DNA of 64,000 nt from Prochlorococcus sp. AG-347-I06. Its GTDB lineage: Bacteria; Cyanobacteriota; Cyanobacteriia; PCC-6307; Cyanobiaceae. The stretch covers positions 248,001 to 312,000 of the forward strand of contig QCBM01000001.1 in NCBI GenBank assembly GCA_003281605.1, in the 5' to 3' direction. The notes beneath the pieces were generated by a model. The model had not been told where the DNA came from. It saw only the letters and a program-made list of their open reading frames with translations, and did not search any database. This document shows, one piece after another, positions 29,176 to 39,370 of this stretch. The position numbers and the translations under genes were made by a program. The first letter of the stretch is position 1; each line of letters starts with the position of its first letter.

Positions 29176-30177
29176 GTGAATCAAACTTTAATTCAAGAAA
29201 TTCTCGAAGTTGTCGAGCAAGCAGCTATTGCTTCAGCAAAACTAACAGGACTTGGTCAAAAAGATGAAGCTGATGCTGCAGCTGTAGAAGCTATGAGATT
29301 GCGAATGGGCAAAATTGAAATGAAAGGGAAAATTGTTATTGGAGAAGGTGAAAGAGATGAAGCACCTATGCTTTATATAGGTGAAGAGGTTGGTAGTGGA
29401 AGTGGTCCAGGCGTTGACTTTGCAGTAGATCCTTGTGAAGGAACTAATCTTTGTGCGAATAATCAAAGAGGTTCTATGGCTGTTTTAGCTGCCTCTGATA
29501 CTGGTGGTCTTTTCAATGCGCCTGATTTTTATATGAACAAATTAGCTGCGCCTCCTGCGGCCAAAGGTAAAGTTGATATTAGAAATTCAGCTACTGAAAA
29601 CTTGAAGATACTTAGTGATTGCTTGGGTCTTTCTATTGAGGAGCTTACTGTTGTTGTGATGGATAGAACTAGGCATAAAGATTTAATTAAAGAGATTCGA
29701 GGGTGTGGTGCAAAAGTACAACCGATTTCTGATGGTGATGTTCAAGCTGCGATTGCATGTGGTTTTGTGGGTACTGGAACACATTGCTTGATGGGTATAG
29801 GTGCAGCTCCAGAGGGTGTTATTTCAGCTGCTGCGATGAGAGCTCTGGGCGGACACTTTCAAGGACAACTAGTTTATGATCCAGCAATCGCACAAACTTC
29901 TGAATGGGCTGATTACACAAAAGAAGGAAATATAAAACGTCTTAATGAAATGGGCATAACCGATATAGATAAAATATATGAAGCGAATGAATTGGCATCG
30001 GGAGAAAATGTTGTTTTCGCTGGAAGTGGAATTACTGATGGATTATTATTTGACGGAGTTAAGTTTGAAAGGGATTGTGTTAGGACAAGTAGTCTAGTTA
30101 TTAGTACATTAGATAGTACTGCAAGGTTCACAAATACTGTCCATATAAAAGATGGTGCTAAGAGTATCAGCCTTTAA
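29176..30177 (+). CDS. glpX: Class II fructose-1,6/sedoheptulose-1,7-bisphosphatase
   Basis: In cyanobacteria GlpX is the dual FBPase/SBPase of the Calvin cycle. Family motifs: [26 protein letters not shown] with acidic metal ligands, [11 protein letters not shown], and [20 protein letters not shown]. The 333-aa length is normal. The start is GTG at 29176, with no in-frame ATG that keeps the N-terminus. It is followed by hemA after 18 bp, so carbon fixation and tetrapyrrole synthesis may share a transcript. A palindrome lies upstream. Confidence 0.96.
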   Translation: MNQTLIQEILEVVEQAAIASAKLTGLGQKDEADAAAVEAMRLRMGKIEMKGKIVIGEGERDEAPMLYIGEEVGSGSGPGVDFAVDPCEGTNLCANNQRGSMAVLAASDTGGLFNAPDFYMNKLAAPPAAKGKVDIRNSATENLKILSDCLGLSIEELTVVVMDRTRHKDLIKEIRGCGAKVQPISDGDVQAAIACGFVGTGTHCLMGIGAAPEGVISAAAMRALGGHFQGQLVYDPAIAQTSEWADYTKEGNIKRLNEMGITDIDKIYEANELASGENVVFAGSGITDGLLFDGVKFERDCVRTSSLVISTLDSTARFTNTVHIKDGAKSISL

Positions 30178-30195
30178 AAATTACCTTTTGATTTT

Positions 30196-31506
30196 ATGCA
30201 TATTGTTGTCGTCGGACTGAGTCATCGCACGGCACCAGTCGAAGTGCGTGAGAAGTTAAGTATTCCTGACCAATCTATAACAGAGTCATTGAAAGCATTA
30301 AAAGCTTTCTCTGATGTATTAGAGGTGTCAATCTTAAGTACTTGTAATAGGCTTGAAATATATGCGTTAGTAAAGGATAAAAATACTGGAATTTCTTCTA
30401 TTAAAGAATTCATATCAGAATATTCTGGAATTATTTTTGAAGATTTAAATCCACATCTTTTTTGCTTTAGACAGGAAGAAGCAGTTTTGCATTTGATGAA
30501 AGTCTCAGCTGGACTCGATAGCCTCGTTTTAGGGGAAGGACAAATCCTTTCGCAGGTAAAAAAAATGATGAGATTAGGTCAAGAGAATCAATCTACTGGA
30601 CCCATTCTTAATAGATTATTAACTCAATCAGTTAGTACAGGTAAAAAAGTAAGATCAGAAACAAATTTAGGAACTGGAGCTGTCTCAATCAGTTCAGCAG
30701 CGGTAGAACTAGCTCAATTAAAAATTGGACAGGAAAAAGGTTTTGATAATCTTGTAAGTTTGGAATCAGAGAACGTTCTTGTTGTTGGCGCCGGACGAAT
30801 GAGTAGGCTTTTAATAACTCATTTAAAATCTAAAGGATGTCATAAACTTATCCTTTTAAATAGAAATATTGATAGAGCATTAAATCTTGCTCAAGACTTC
30901 CCTGATTTAGAGATTGTTTGTAGAGGGTTAAACGAATTAGAAGAAAACATATCATTATCTTCGCTTGTTTTCACAAGTACTGCTTCTGAAGAGCCAATTA
31001 TTGATCTCACAAAAATTGAAAAAATAAATTTGAGTAATAGACTTAAATTTATTGATATTGGTGTTCCGAGAAATATATCTAATGATGTCAAACAACATGA
31101 ATTTGTAAAATCATTTGATGTTGATGACTTACAAGAGGTCGTTTCAAGAAATCAAGAATTTAGACAGAAAATAGCAAAGGAAGCGGAATCTTTAGTAGAA
31201 GAAGAAAGGATCATTTTTCTAGAATGGTGGGCAAGTTTAGAGGCCGTTCCAGTAATTAATAAACTTAGATCAGATTTGGAGTTAATTCGAAAAGAGGAAT
31301 TGCAAAAAGCACTTAGCAGAATGGGACCAGATTTTTCGGCTCGAGAAAGAAAAGTTGTGGAAGCTTTGACTAAAGGAATAATTAATAAAATACTTCATAC
31401 GCCTGTTACCAAGTTGAGAAGTCCCCAATCAAGAGAAGAAAGACAAGTTTCTTTGAAAATCGTTGAAAAATTGTTTTCTTTGGTAGAAGAGGATAAAAAT
31501 AACTAA
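30196..31506 (+). CDS. hemA: Glutamyl-tRNA reductase
   Basis: HemA makes glutamate-1-semialdehyde, the committed precursor for heme and chlorophyll. The catalytic domain shows GLSHRTAPVEVREKLS and the nucleophile Cys50 in LSTCNRLEIYA. The NADPH-binding domain has VLVVGAGRMSRLLITHL (about 196-212). The C-terminal dimerisation helices carry LTKGIINKILHTPVTKLR. At 436 aa the protein is full length. It directly follows glpX (18 bp) and is followed by a 130-bp gap before glgC. Confidence 0.97.
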   Translation: MHIVVVGLSHRTAPVEVREKLSIPDQSITESLKALKAFSDVLEVSILSTCNRLEIYALVKDKNTGISSIKEFISEYSGIIFEDLNPHLFCFRQEEAVLHLMKVSAGLDSLVLGEGQILSQVKKMMRLGQENQSTGPILNRLLTQSVSTGKKVRSETNLGTGAVSISSAAVELAQLKIGQEKGFDNLVSLESENVLVVGAGRMSRLLITHLKSKGCHKLILLNRNIDRALNLAQDFPDLEIVCRGLNELEENISLSSLVFTSTASEEPIIDLTKIEKINLSNRLKFIDIGVPRNISNDVKQHEFVKSFDVDDLQEVVSRNQEFRQKIAKEAESLVEEERIIFLEWWASLEAVPVINKLRSDLELIRKEELQKALSRMGPDFSARERKVVEALTKGIINKILHTPVTKLRSPQSREERQVSLKIVEKLFSLVEEDKNN

Positions 31507-31636
31507 CTTTTTTCGATTTATATTAAGTTTTTCCAGTGATTTATCGAAATACCTTTGTAAATTGACCATTTGTATTTCTAAATATGCCCATAATCAGTTA
31601 CTTTAAGTAGTTGTATATCTACCTCCATTAGATTGA

Positions 31637-32932
31637 ATGAAGCGTGTGTTGGCCATAATCCTCGGAGGAGGAAAAGGTTCTAGACTTTACCCTCTGACAA
31701 AAATGAGGGCTAAACCTGCGGTGCCGTTAGCAGGTAAGTATCGTTTGATAGATATTCCTATTAGTAATTGTATAAATTCAGGCATTGAAAAAATGTACGT
31801 ATTGACCCAGTTCAATAGTGCATCTCTAAATAGACATATAGGAAGAACCTATAATTTAAATGGCCCTTTCGGTCAGGGATTTGTAGAGGTTTTAGCCGCG
31901 CAACAGACTCCTGATAGCCCTAAGTGGTTTGAAGGTACTGCTGATGCTGTAAGAAAATACCAATGGTTATTTCAAGAATGGGACGTTGATGAATATTTAA
32001 TATTATCAGGGGATCAACTGTACAGAATGGACTACAGTTTATTTGTTCAACATCATAGAGATAATGGTGCTGATTTAACTGTTGCAGCTTTACCTGTTGA
32101 TGAAGCTCAAGCAGAGGGTTTTGGCCTCATGAGAACAGACGATCTTGGAAATATAAAAGAATTCAGTGAAAAGCCAACTGGTGAGAAGTTAAAGGCGATG
32201 GCAGTAGATACTTCAAAATTTGGATTAAGTAAAGAGTCAGCTGCCGAAAAACCTTATCTAGCCTCTATGGGTATTTACGTTTTTAGTAGAAATACCCTTT
32301 TCGATCTTTTAAATAAATTTCCTAATTATACGGATTTTGGTAAGGATATAATTCCTGAAGCACTTGATAGGGGCGATACTCTTAAAAGTTATGTATTCGA
32401 TGATTATTGGGAAGATATTGGAACCATTGGGGCATTCTTTGAGTCCAATCTTGCATTGACTGAGCAACCAAAACCTCCATTTAGTTTTTATGATGAAAAA
32501 TTTCCAATTTATACAAGACCAAGATTTCTTCCCCCTTCTAAACTTGTAGATGCTCAAATTACTGATTCAATAGTTTGTGAAGGTACAATCTTAAAGTCAT
32601 GCAGTATTTTACATTGTGTTTTAGGGGTAAGAAGCAGGATTGAAAGTGATTCGGTTCTTGAGGACACTCTTGTTATGGGGGCCGATTTCTTTGAATCGCC
32701 TGAAGAGAGGATTGAATTAAGAAAAGGAGGCGGAACACCTCTTGGAGTAGGTGAAGGAACTACTGTAAAGAGAGCAATTCTTGATAAGAACACAAGGATT
32801 GGGGATAATGTTGTGATAATTAATAAAGATCGAGTAGAAGAAGCAGATAAGCCAGAATTAGGGTTTTACATAAGAAATGGAATTGTTGTAGTAGTTAAGA
32901 ACGCAACTATTGCAAACGGAACTGTTATTTAA
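31637..32932 (+). CDS. glgC: Glucose-1-phosphate adenylyltransferase
   Basis: GlgC makes ADP-glucose, the committed step to glycogen, and is activated by 3-phosphoglycerate in cyanobacteria. The nucleotide-binding signature [20 protein letters not shown] is followed by [13 protein letters not shown]. The catalytic-loop region [13 protein letters not shown] and the C-terminal left-handed beta-helix (from about 295) are intact. The 431-aa length is normal. It starts a carbon-storage and pentose phosphate run with gnd and pgl. Confidence 0.97.
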   Translation: MKRVLAIILGGGKGSRLYPLTKMRAKPAVPLAGKYRLIDIPISNCINSGIEKMYVLTQFNSASLNRHIGRTYNLNGPFGQGFVEVLAAQQTPDSPKWFEGTADAVRKYQWLFQEWDVDEYLILSGDQLYRMDYSLFVQHHRDNGADLTVAALPVDEAQAEGFGLMRTDDLGNIKEFSEKPTGEKLKAMAVDTSKFGLSKESAAEKPYLASMGIYVFSRNTLFDLLNKFPNYTDFGKDIIPEALDRGDTLKSYVFDDYWEDIGTIGAFFESNLALTEQPKPPFSFYDEKFPIYTRPRFLPPSKLVDAQITDSIVCEGTILKSCSILHCVLGVRSRIESDSVLEDTLVMGADFFESPEERIELRKGGGTPLGVGEGTTVKRAILDKNTRIGDNVVIINKDRVEEADKPELGFYIRNGIVVVVKNATIANGTVI

Positions 32933-33027
32933 ATTTTTTCGATCATTTTTCGCTGACATAAGTATTTTTTTTGAGCAATTTTGTTTAGTTGCATGCACAC
33001 TATATTTATTGAGTTTTTTAATTTTTT

Positions 33028-34446
33028 ATGTCCAAGGCACATTTTGGTTTAATAGGTCTTGGTGTTATGGGCGAAAATTTAGTTCTTAACGCAGAGAGAA
33101 ATGGATTTTCTAGTGTAGTTTTTAATAGAACTTACTCAAAAACTGAAGAATTCTTAGAGGGTAGAGGCCTTGGGAAGAATATAGAAGGAGCTGAAACTCT
33201 TCAAGAATTTGTAAATAAACTTGAGAGACCTAGAAGAATACTTATGATGGTTAAAGCTGGACCAGCAACTGATGCTGTTATAGACAATATTTCTGGATAT
33301 CTCGAGGAAGGAGATTTATTAATAGATGGGGGAAATTCTCAATTTAAAGATACAGAAAGAAGAGTAAATACTCTTGAAAGTAAAAGTTTTGGATACATCG
33401 GAATGGGAGTCTCTGGTGGTGCCAAAGGAGCTCTAGAGGGGCCAAGTATGATGCCTGGTGGTACTAAGGCTTCATATGATGCAATAGAAAGCTTATTAAC
33501 AAAAATGGCTGCTAAAGTTGAAGACGGACCATGTGTTGCATATGTTGGACCAGGAGGCTCAGGTCATTTTGTAAAGACTGTTCATAATGGAATTGAATAT
33601 GGAATTGAACAAATACTGGCAGAAGCTTATGACCTTATGAAAAGAGTCAAAGGTATGAATGGACAGCAGATGTCAGAGGTATTTGGTATTTGGAATAAGA
33701 CTGATGAATTAGCTTCTTATCTCGTTGAGATAACAGAGATTTGTCTAAACACAAAAGATGAGATAACTGGAGATGATGTCGTCGAAAAAATATTAGATAA
33801 AGCTGGCCAAAAAGGTACTGGGTTATGGACTGTTGTAAGTGCTTTAGAACTTGGAGTATCAGTCCCAACTATTTATGCATCTTTAAATGCAAGAGTAATG
33901 AGTTCTTTAAAAGAACAACGAAGTGCGATTGAAAAAACTATTCCATCTAAAGAGATAGAAGATTTTGATTTAGGAAATATATCAGATGGAATGAAACCTT
34001 TATTTGATGCTGTAGTCCTTGCCACAATTGCCAGCTATGCCCAAGGTATGGATATTTTAAGAGAGGCATCTGCAGTATATAACTATGGTTTGATTATGCC
34101 ATCAATTGCTCAAATATGGAAAGGTGGTTGCATAATAAGATCAAAATTATTAAGTAAAATTCAAGATGCGTATAACAAAGATCCTAATCTAAAAAATTTA
34201 ATTTTTGATGATTGGTTTAATAATGAAATTGCGACAAGATTAGATAACTTAGCTAAAGTTGTTTCTTTATCCACAAAAGCCGGAATACCAGTTCCATGTC
34301 TATCCAGTACATTAGATTATTTGAATAGTTATAGAACCAATAGACTTCCTCAGAACCTTGTTCAGGCAATGAGAGACTGTTTTGGCTCTCATACATATGA
34401 AAGAATTGATAAGGAAGGTAATTTTCATACTGAATGGATGAAATGA
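33028..34446 (+). CDS. gnd: 6-phosphogluconate dehydrogenase (decarboxylating)
   Basis: Gnd produces ribulose-5-phosphate, CO2 and NADPH in the oxidative pentose phosphate pathway, which supplies reductant at night. The N-terminal Rossmann motif GLGVMGENLVLNAERNG, the catalytic block GPGGSGHFVKTVHNGIEYG and the C-terminal YRTNRLPQNLVQAMRDCFG region are intact. The 472-aa length is normal. Its stop overlaps the preferred pgl start (ATGA at 34443-34446). Confidence 0.97.
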   Translation: MSKAHFGLIGLGVMGENLVLNAERNGFSSVVFNRTYSKTEEFLEGRGLGKNIEGAETLQEFVNKLERPRRILMMVKAGPATDAVIDNISGYLEEGDLLIDGGNSQFKDTERRVNTLESKSFGYIGMGVSGGAKGALEGPSMMPGGTKASYDAIESLLTKMAAKVEDGPCVAYVGPGGSGHFVKTVHNGIEYGIEQILAEAYDLMKRVKGMNGQQMSEVFGIWNKTDELASYLVEITEICLNTKDEITGDDVVEKILDKAGQKGTGLWTVVSALELGVSVPTIYASLNARVMSSLKEQRSAIEKTIPSKEIEDFDLGNISDGMKPLFDAVVLATIASYAQGMDILREASAVYNYGLIMPSIAQIWKGGCIIRSKLLSKIQDAYNKDPNLKNLIFDDWFNNEIATRLDNLAKVVSLSTKAGIPVPCLSSTLDYLNSYRTNRLPQNLVQAMRDCFGSHTYERIDKEGNFHTEWMK

Positions 34447-35171
34447 TTGAAAAGGTTAAAAATGGATATACACTTAACATTTACAAGGACAAGTTAGAGC
34501 TATCTACAGCGGTTTTTAAGTTTATTGAAAATCACATTATTCTTACTTTAAAAAAGAAAGACAGGTTCAAATTTTGTGTAAGTGGAGGTTCAACTCCTAA
34601 ATCTGTCTATAAGCTTTTATCAAAAAGTGATCTTAGATGGGATATGGTTGATGTCTTTTTAGGGGATGAAAGATGTGTTGATCCAAATTCAGAATTGAGT
34701 AACTCGTTAATGTTGAAGAATTCATTGTTAACTAATTTTGGATCTAAAGCTTATTTTTATGAAATTTTCAATGATTTAAACGCTGATGATGAAGCTACAA
34801 AAAATCAATTTATTTCTAAATTATTTGAAAAATGTGGATCAAACCCTCCAACTTTTGATTTGACATTATTAGGTCTTGGAGACGATGGTCATACAGCATC
34901 ACTATTCCCTTATCAAAAAAATAATAATGTAGATGATTTTGTTATTTTTAATGAAGGTAAAGGTTTAAAAAGAATTTCATTAACTCCAAAGGTTCTTTCA
35001 GCTTCTTCAAAGATATTATTTTTAGTTAGTGGAGCTTCTAAAAGAATTGCTCTTGAGAGGTTATTAGATGAAAAAGAGCCACCAGATAGAACACCATCAA
35101 GATTAATAAAATCTATTAATCAAATTTCAATATTTTGTGATCAGGAATCAGCAAAAGAATTGGAAATTTAG
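34443..35171 (+). CDS. pgl: 6-phosphogluconolactonase
   Basis: Pgl hydrolyses 6-phosphogluconolactone, the step before Gnd. The family signatures FCVSGGSTPKSVYKLL and VDVFLGDERCVDPNSELSN are followed by LTLLGLGDDGHTASLFP and a C-terminal domain. I place the start at the ATG 34443, overlapping the gnd stop as ATGA; an in-frame ATG at 34434 would add three residues. The 242-aa length is normal. gnd-pgl are translationally coupled; zwf is not in the window. Confidence 0.93.
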   Translation: MIEKVKNGYTLNIYKDKLELSTAVFKFIENHIILTLKKKDRFKFCVSGGSTPKSVYKLLSKSDLRWDMVDVFLGDERCVDPNSELSNSLMLKNSLLTNFGSKAYFYEIFNDLNADDEATKNQFISKLFEKCGSNPPTFDLTLLGLGDDGHTASLFPYQKNNNVDDFVIFNEGKGLKRISLTPKVLSASSKILFLVSGASKRIALERLLDEKEPPDRTPSRLIKSINQISIFCDQESAKELEI

Positions 35172-35201
35172 TTAAAGTTTATTAATAATTTAAATTATTT
35201 A

Positions 35202-35750
35202 ATGAGTAAGAAAAAATTTTTATTCCAGAAAAAGGAGTTCGATGGTTGGAAAACATTAAATGATACTGTTATGGGCGGATCAAGTTCAGCTTTTTGTGAA
35301 ATTTCAAATTCGGGTTTGATATTAAAGGGTAATATTGTCGAGAAAGCAGGAGGATTTGTTAGTTGTAGATCCTCTGTATATAAACCTTCTTTAAATTTAT
35401 CTGAGTATTCATCCTTTGAATTAAATATTGATGGACAAGGAAGAACTTTTAAATTTGCTGTCGCTTGTGAAGATGATCTACTAGGACTAACCGAGTTTAT
35501 TCCTGGTGGACTTAGATGGATTAAATCATTTCCAACAAAAAAATTTGGGACAACAAATGTTCAAATTCCTTTTAGTGAGTTAAAACCTTCAGTAAGAGCT
35601 AACAAAGTACGTTTTCCATTTAATTTCAAGCCATCTAAAATTAAAAGATTGCAACTACTACACTCTAAGTTCGGTGATGATGGATTACTAAATAATGAGT
35701 TTAAACAGGGTTCAATAAAAGTTTTAATCAAATCAATAAGTGTTATTTGA
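35202..35750 (+). CDS. CIA30-family protein
   Basis: The 182-aa protein matches the CIA30 (complex I intermediate-associated protein 30) beta-sandwich: FDGWKTLNDTVMGGSSSAF at the start, GFVSCRSSVYKPSLNLSEYSSFELNIDGQGRTFKF in the middle and FSELKPSVRA near the end. Related proteins assist complex I assembly in mitochondria; cyanobacterial versions have no settled role and may aid NDH-1 or other complexes. There is no signal peptide. It overlaps the following hypothetical gene by 11 bp. Confidence 0.87.
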   Translation: MSKKKFLFQKKEFDGWKTLNDTVMGGSSSAFCEISNSGLILKGNIVEKAGGFVSCRSSVYKPSLNLSEYSSFELNIDGQGRTFKFAVACEDDLLGLTEFIPGGLRWIKSFPTKKFGTTNVQIPFSELKPSVRANKVRFPFNFKPSKIKRLQLLHSKFGDDGLLNNEFKQGSIKVLIKSISVI

Positions 35751-36126
35751 AAATTCATTCAAAAATATAGAGAGCTTAATCGCTAAGTCGGCAGATTTAA
35801 CAAATAAACCTTTTGTTCATTCTGTAGTAAAAATAAATGGTGAATACGAATTTGAAGATGAAGATATTGATTTAACAGTTAATATCTTATGTCGAGATAA
35901 AGAAGGTAAAAGATTAGAAATTTATGATCTTGAATTAGAACTTTTTAAATCAAATAAAGAGTTGGTTTTAGTAATCTCTAAGCTTAACTTCCCTGATGAA
36001 CCAATATTATGGTGTGGAGTTAAAACATTATGGATGGATAGCAACAATGGGAAAAAATGCAACTCGCCAAAATACTGCGCTAGATTGGAAAATTTAGCAA
36101 ATAGGATAAAAAGTTTTATTGATTAA
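35740..36126 (+). CDS. Hypothetical protein, 128 aa
   Basis: I do not recognise this family. The chain is acidic and probably alpha/beta, with EFEDEDIDLTVNILCRDKEGKRLEIYDLELELF and a C-terminal Cys-containing segment NSPKYCARLENLANRIK. No signal or membrane segment is visible. The start is GTG at 35740, overlapping the CIA30 stop by 11 bp, which indicates coupling. The frame has normal coding bias and converges on ilvD with 21 bp between stops. Confidence 0.65.
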   Translation: MLFENSFKNIESLIAKSADLTNKPFVHSVVKINGEYEFEDEDIDLTVNILCRDKEGKRLEIYDLELELFKSNKELVLVISKLNFPDEPILWCGVKTLWMDSNNGKKCNSPKYCARLENLANRIKSFID

Positions 36127-36142
36127 GAAAATAAAATTTGAG

Positions 36143-36158
36143 CTGATTTATAAATCAG
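36143..36158. repeat. Perfect palindrome at the ilvD stop
   Basis: CTGATTTATAAATCAG at 36143-36158 is an exact 16-bp palindrome covering the ilvD stop codon, between the convergent 128-aa hypothetical gene and ilvD. With flanking bases it extends to 10 pairs including one wobble. There is no T-run, so a terminator role is doubtful. Confidence 0.4.
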
Positions 36159-37821
36159 TTACAGCCCCTAAACTTGAGGTACTTACGATTCTCGAATATT
36201 TTGAAAGAATTCCTCTTTTGTATTTTTGAATAGGTTTTACCCAATCTTTTTTTCTTTTTTCTAATTCTTCGTCAGATAAATCAACTTCAATTAGTTGTCT
36301 TACAGCATCTACTGTAATTAAATCACCTTGTTTTATTAGAGCAATATTTCCTCCCACAGCAGCCTCTGGAGCTATGTGACCCACAACAAGACCATATGTA
36401 CCCCCGCTAAATCTGCCATCGGTAATTAAAGCTACCTTCTCTCCTAGCCCTTGACCAACAATCGCAGATGTTGGAGCTAACATTTCTCTCATGCCTGGAC
36501 CTCCTACAGGACCTTCGTTTCTAATAACAACAACATCACCTGCTTTGATATCGTTATTTAATATCGATTTTAAACAATCCTCTTCACTTTCAAAAATCTT
36601 TGCGGGGCCAGTTAATACAGGGTTTTTTACTCCGCTAATTTTGGCTACAGAACCTTCGCTCGCTAAGTTACCTTTTAATATCGCTAGATGTCCTTTTTTA
36701 TAAAGAGGGTCATCCATGTCTCTTATGACATTTTGATTTGTTGGAGGATTATCTGGAATATTCTGTAAGTATTCTGAGATGGTTTTACCTTCAATGTTTT
36801 TGCAATCGCCATGAATTAATCCTGCATTCAAAAGTATTTTCATTACTTGTGGAATCCCACCTGCCTTATGAAGATCCACCGTAACAAATTTACCACTCGG
36901 TTTAAGGTCACAAATAACGGGTACTTTTTGTCTGATTCTCTCAAAATCATTAATGTTGATATCTATTCCTGCAGTATTCGCAATAGCTAAGATGTGCAAT
37001 ACCGCATTTGTTGATCCGCCAATTGCCATAATTACTGATATTGCATTTTCAAATGCTTTCTTTGTCATTAGGTCTAGAGGTCTTATATCTTTTTCTATTG
37101 CAGAGACTAATATCTCAGCACTTTTATCTGCACTTAGTTCTTTTTCAAGATCTTCAGCAGCCATAGTGGAACTGTGAGGAAGACTTAACCCTAATACTTC
37201 AATAACCGCAGACATTGTATTAGCTGTAAACATTCCTCCACAGCTACCAGCACCAGGAATACAATTTTTCTCAACTTGGATTAGCCTTTCTTCATTAATT
37301 TTGCCTGATGTTAATTGTCCAACAGCTTCAAATGCACTAACAACAGTAAGATCTTCTCCATGTAATTTCCCAGGCTTTATTGTCCCTCCATAAATGAAAA
37401 TTGAGGGAATATTCATTCTTGCAATCGCAATCATGGCACCCGGCATATTTTTATCACATCCACCTATAGCGAGTACTCCATCCATACTCTGAGCATTGCA
37501 TGCTGTTTCAATTGAATCAGCAATAACTTCTCTTGAAACTAGGGAATATTTCATGCCCTCTGTCCCCATAGAAATACCATCACTTACTGTTATAGTCCCA
37601 AACATCTGAGGCATCCCACCTGATCTTTTAATTGACTCTTCAGCTTTTAGAGCTAATTTATTTAAACCCATATTGCATGGAGTTATGGTGCTGTATCCAT
37701 TTGCAACTCCAATAATAGGTTTATTAAAATCTTCATCATTAAATCCAACAGCTCTTAACATCGATCTGTTAGGAGATCTTTGCACACCTTGGGTTATTGC
37801 AGATGATCTGAGTTTATTCAT
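36148..37821 (-). CDS. ilvD: Dihydroxy-acid dehydratase
   Basis: IlvD forms the 2-oxo acids in valine, leucine and isoleucine synthesis and carries an Fe-S cluster. The cluster cysteines lie in [14 protein letters not shown] and [16 protein letters not shown], and the C-terminal domain has [19 protein letters not shown]. At 557 aa it is full length. It is a single minus-strand gene between two hypotheticals and supplies precursors to leuB, also in this window. Confidence 0.97.
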   Translation of the reverse strand: MNKLRSSAITQGVQRSPNRSMLRAVGFNDEDFNKPIIGVANGYSTITPCNMGLNKLALKAEESIKRSGGMPQMFGTITVSDGISMGTEGMKYSLVSREVIADSIETACNAQSMDGVLAIGGCDKNMPGAMIAIARMNIPSIFIYGGTIKPGKLHGEDLTVVSAFEAVGQLTSGKINEERLIQVEKNCIPGAGSCGGMFTANTMSAVIEVLGLSLPHSSTMAAEDLEKELSADKSAEILVSAIEKDIRPLDLMTKKAFENAISVIMAIGGSTNAVLHILAIANTAGIDININDFERIRQKVPVICDLKPSGKFVTVDLHKAGGIPQVMKILLNAGLIHGDCKNIEGKTISEYLQNIPDNPPTNQNVIRDMDDPLYKKGHLAILKGNLASEGSVAKISGVKNPVLTGPAKIFESEEDCLKSILNNDIKAGDVVVIRNEGPVGGPGMREMLAPTSAIVGQGLGEKVALITDGRFSGGTYGLVVGHIAPEAAVGGNIALIKQGDLITVDAVRQLIEVDLSDEELEKRKKDWVKPIQKYKRGILSKYSRIVSTSSLGAVTDL

Positions 37822-37847
37822 ATTATTTGAGAACCTTCTTTTTTATT

Positions 37848-38138
37848 CTATTGCCCCAACTCTTCAAGTTGCTTCCTCACATCAGCAATTGCAGAATTAA
37901 GTTGCTCAACTTTCTTCTCCAGATTCTCTCCTTCAACTTCATTTATATTTTCATTTGAATCAATCGCTTCTGAGCCGTCTTGAATTCTGGAGGAATACAT
38001 CATTGCTTTTTGTTTTTTTTCCTCCTTTCTTTTGTCTGCTTCGGATATTAACCACCAAGCTAGACCTGCTGCCCCAATAAAAGCACCGCTTATTAATGAT
38101 AAAAGATTATTTGAAGACGAATCTCTGTATTCAGACAT
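37848..38138 (-). CDS. Membrane-anchored coiled-coil hypothetical protein, 96 aa
   Basis: The N-terminal part holds one hydrophobic helix (NLLSLISGAFIGAAGLAWWLIS, about 11-32), followed by a Lys/Glu stretch (EADKRKEEKKQK), an acidic linker, and a C-terminal coiled coil (LEKKVEQLNSAIADVRKQLEEL, about 73-94). It should sit in the membrane with the coiled coil in the cytoplasm. I know no function. It is 26 bp upstream of ilvD on the same strand and may share its transcript. Confidence 0.6.
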   Translation of the reverse strand: MSEYRDSSSNNLLSLISGAFIGAAGLAWWLISEADKRKEEKKQKAMMYSSRIQDGSEAIDSNENINEVEGENLEKKVEQLNSAIADVRKQLEELGQ

Positions 38139-38167
38139 TGGTAAAATATTTATTCCTATATTCTATA

Positions 38168-38785
38168 TTAGTTCTTATCTTGAAATATAGTACTTAAACG
38201 CGATAGAGGATTCCCAATACCCGGTACTAATAATTGTGTTTTTTCGTCTTCCTCATCTATGCAAGAAGTGTAAATTACTTGATTAGGAAGTAATTTCGCA
38301 ATTTTATTTAACCCTTTATTAGAGCAAATAGCAGTTATTAAAAGAATCCTATTTGAATCAACACCTAATTCCTTTAATTTAATTAAAGTTTCTAGTGTTG
38401 CTGATTTTGTTGTTATTTGTTCTGAATAAAATATAACTCCTTCATTTGATTCAATAGTTTTAGGAAGTTCTCCTAATGAGAGGGTTGAATTAGGAATTAC
38501 TTCTTTAGATCCAAACCAAAGAGATAACCCTTCGGGCAACATTGCGACCACTTTTATTGGATAATCATTATTAATAAAGAATCCATCTGCGTCTCCATTA
38601 TTAGTAGTTACTATTTCTTTTTTATATGGCAGCCAATTACGTAATGCTTCATATGTAAGCCATTTCCCTAATTGCTCATATCCTGTTGAGTACAAAATAT
38701 TTGGAGTATTTTTTTCTCGCAATATTGAAAGCCAATGTTTTATTAATGGATGAGGAGGAACAATAACCTTTAGTGACATTGCCAT
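38168..38785 (-). CDS. Uracil phosphoribosyltransferase-like protein, degenerate active site
   Basis: The N-terminal half matches UPRTases (VIVPPHPLIKHWLSILREKNTP, then YEALRNWLP). The active-site motifs do not: the PRPP loop, normally DPMLATGGS, reads YSEQITTKSATLETL, and the uracil site, normally GDAGDR, reads GNPLSR. The protein therefore probably does not use PRPP as Upp does. It is 205 aa. ATG codons at 38785 and 38779 are both possible starts. It is divergent from the pentapeptide gene with 63 bp between starts. Confidence 0.75.
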   Translation of the reverse strand: MAMSLKVIVPPHPLIKHWLSILREKNTPNILYSTGYEQLGKWLTYEALRNWLPYKKEIVTTNNGDADGFFINNDYPIKVVAMLPEGLSLWFGSKEVIPNSTLSLGELPKTIESNEGVIFYSEQITTKSATLETLIKLKELGVDSNRILLITAICSNKGLNKIAKLLPNQVIYTSCIDEEDEKTQLLVPGIGNPLSRLSTIFQDKN

Positions 38786-38848
38786 ATATTTTCCTTTAAG
38801 ATACTCTTACAAACTTTAAATACTTAAGTTCTAAAATACAGTCTTATT

Positions 38849-39361
38849 ATGATTAAATCAATTGTTTTCCCCTCACTAAAGAATGCATTAATTACTTTGT
38901 TATTCGTTGGTATTTTATTTTTTAATTCTGTAAATTCTGCATGGGCTAAAAGACCTCCTGAGATTAGAAACCAGCAGGACCTTAATTTAGAGCCAGATAT
39001 GCATGGTCAAGACTTAAGCGGTAACGAATACGTTAAGTTTGATTTGAATGGGTTTAATTTCAGTGAAAGTAATTTAGAAGGGGCGGTGTTTAATAATAGT
39101 AAATTGCAAAACTCAAAGTTTACTGGAGCAAATTTAAGAGATGCACTAGCTTATGCAACAGACTTTACAGATGCTGATCTTTCGGATGTTAATTTTACTA
39201 ATGCCTTATTAATGGAGAGTAATTTTGAAGGTGCAAAAATAGATGGAGCAGATTTTACTGATGCTGTTCTTAGTCGTACACAACAAAAACAATTATGTGC
39301 GATTGCTAATGGCACAAATAGTTCTACAGGAGAGAGTACAGAATATAGCTTAGGTTGTTAA
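38849..39361 (+). CDS. Lumenal pentapeptide-repeat protein
   Basis: A signal peptide (residues 1-33) ends in VNSAWA, so the product goes to the thylakoid lumen or periplasm. From about 52 to 140, pentapeptide repeats of the A(D/N)LxX type build a right-handed beta-helix (GANLRDALAYATDFTDADLSD and similar). The end carries two Cys in QLCAIANGTN and EYSLGC, a pattern shared with lumenal pentapeptide proteins of plastids as I know them, probably a disulfide-stabilised cap. Function unknown. A CobW GTPase gene follows after 9 bp. Confidence 0.85.
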   Translation: MIKSIVFPSLKNALITLLFVGILFFNSVNSAWAKRPPEIRNQQDLNLEPDMHGQDLSGNEYVKFDLNGFNFSESNLEGAVFNNSKLQNSKFTGANLRDALAYATDFTDADLSDVNFTNALLMESNFEGAKIDGADFTDAVLSRTQQKQLCAIANGTNSSTGESTEYSLGC

Positions 39362-39370
39362 TCATCAAAG

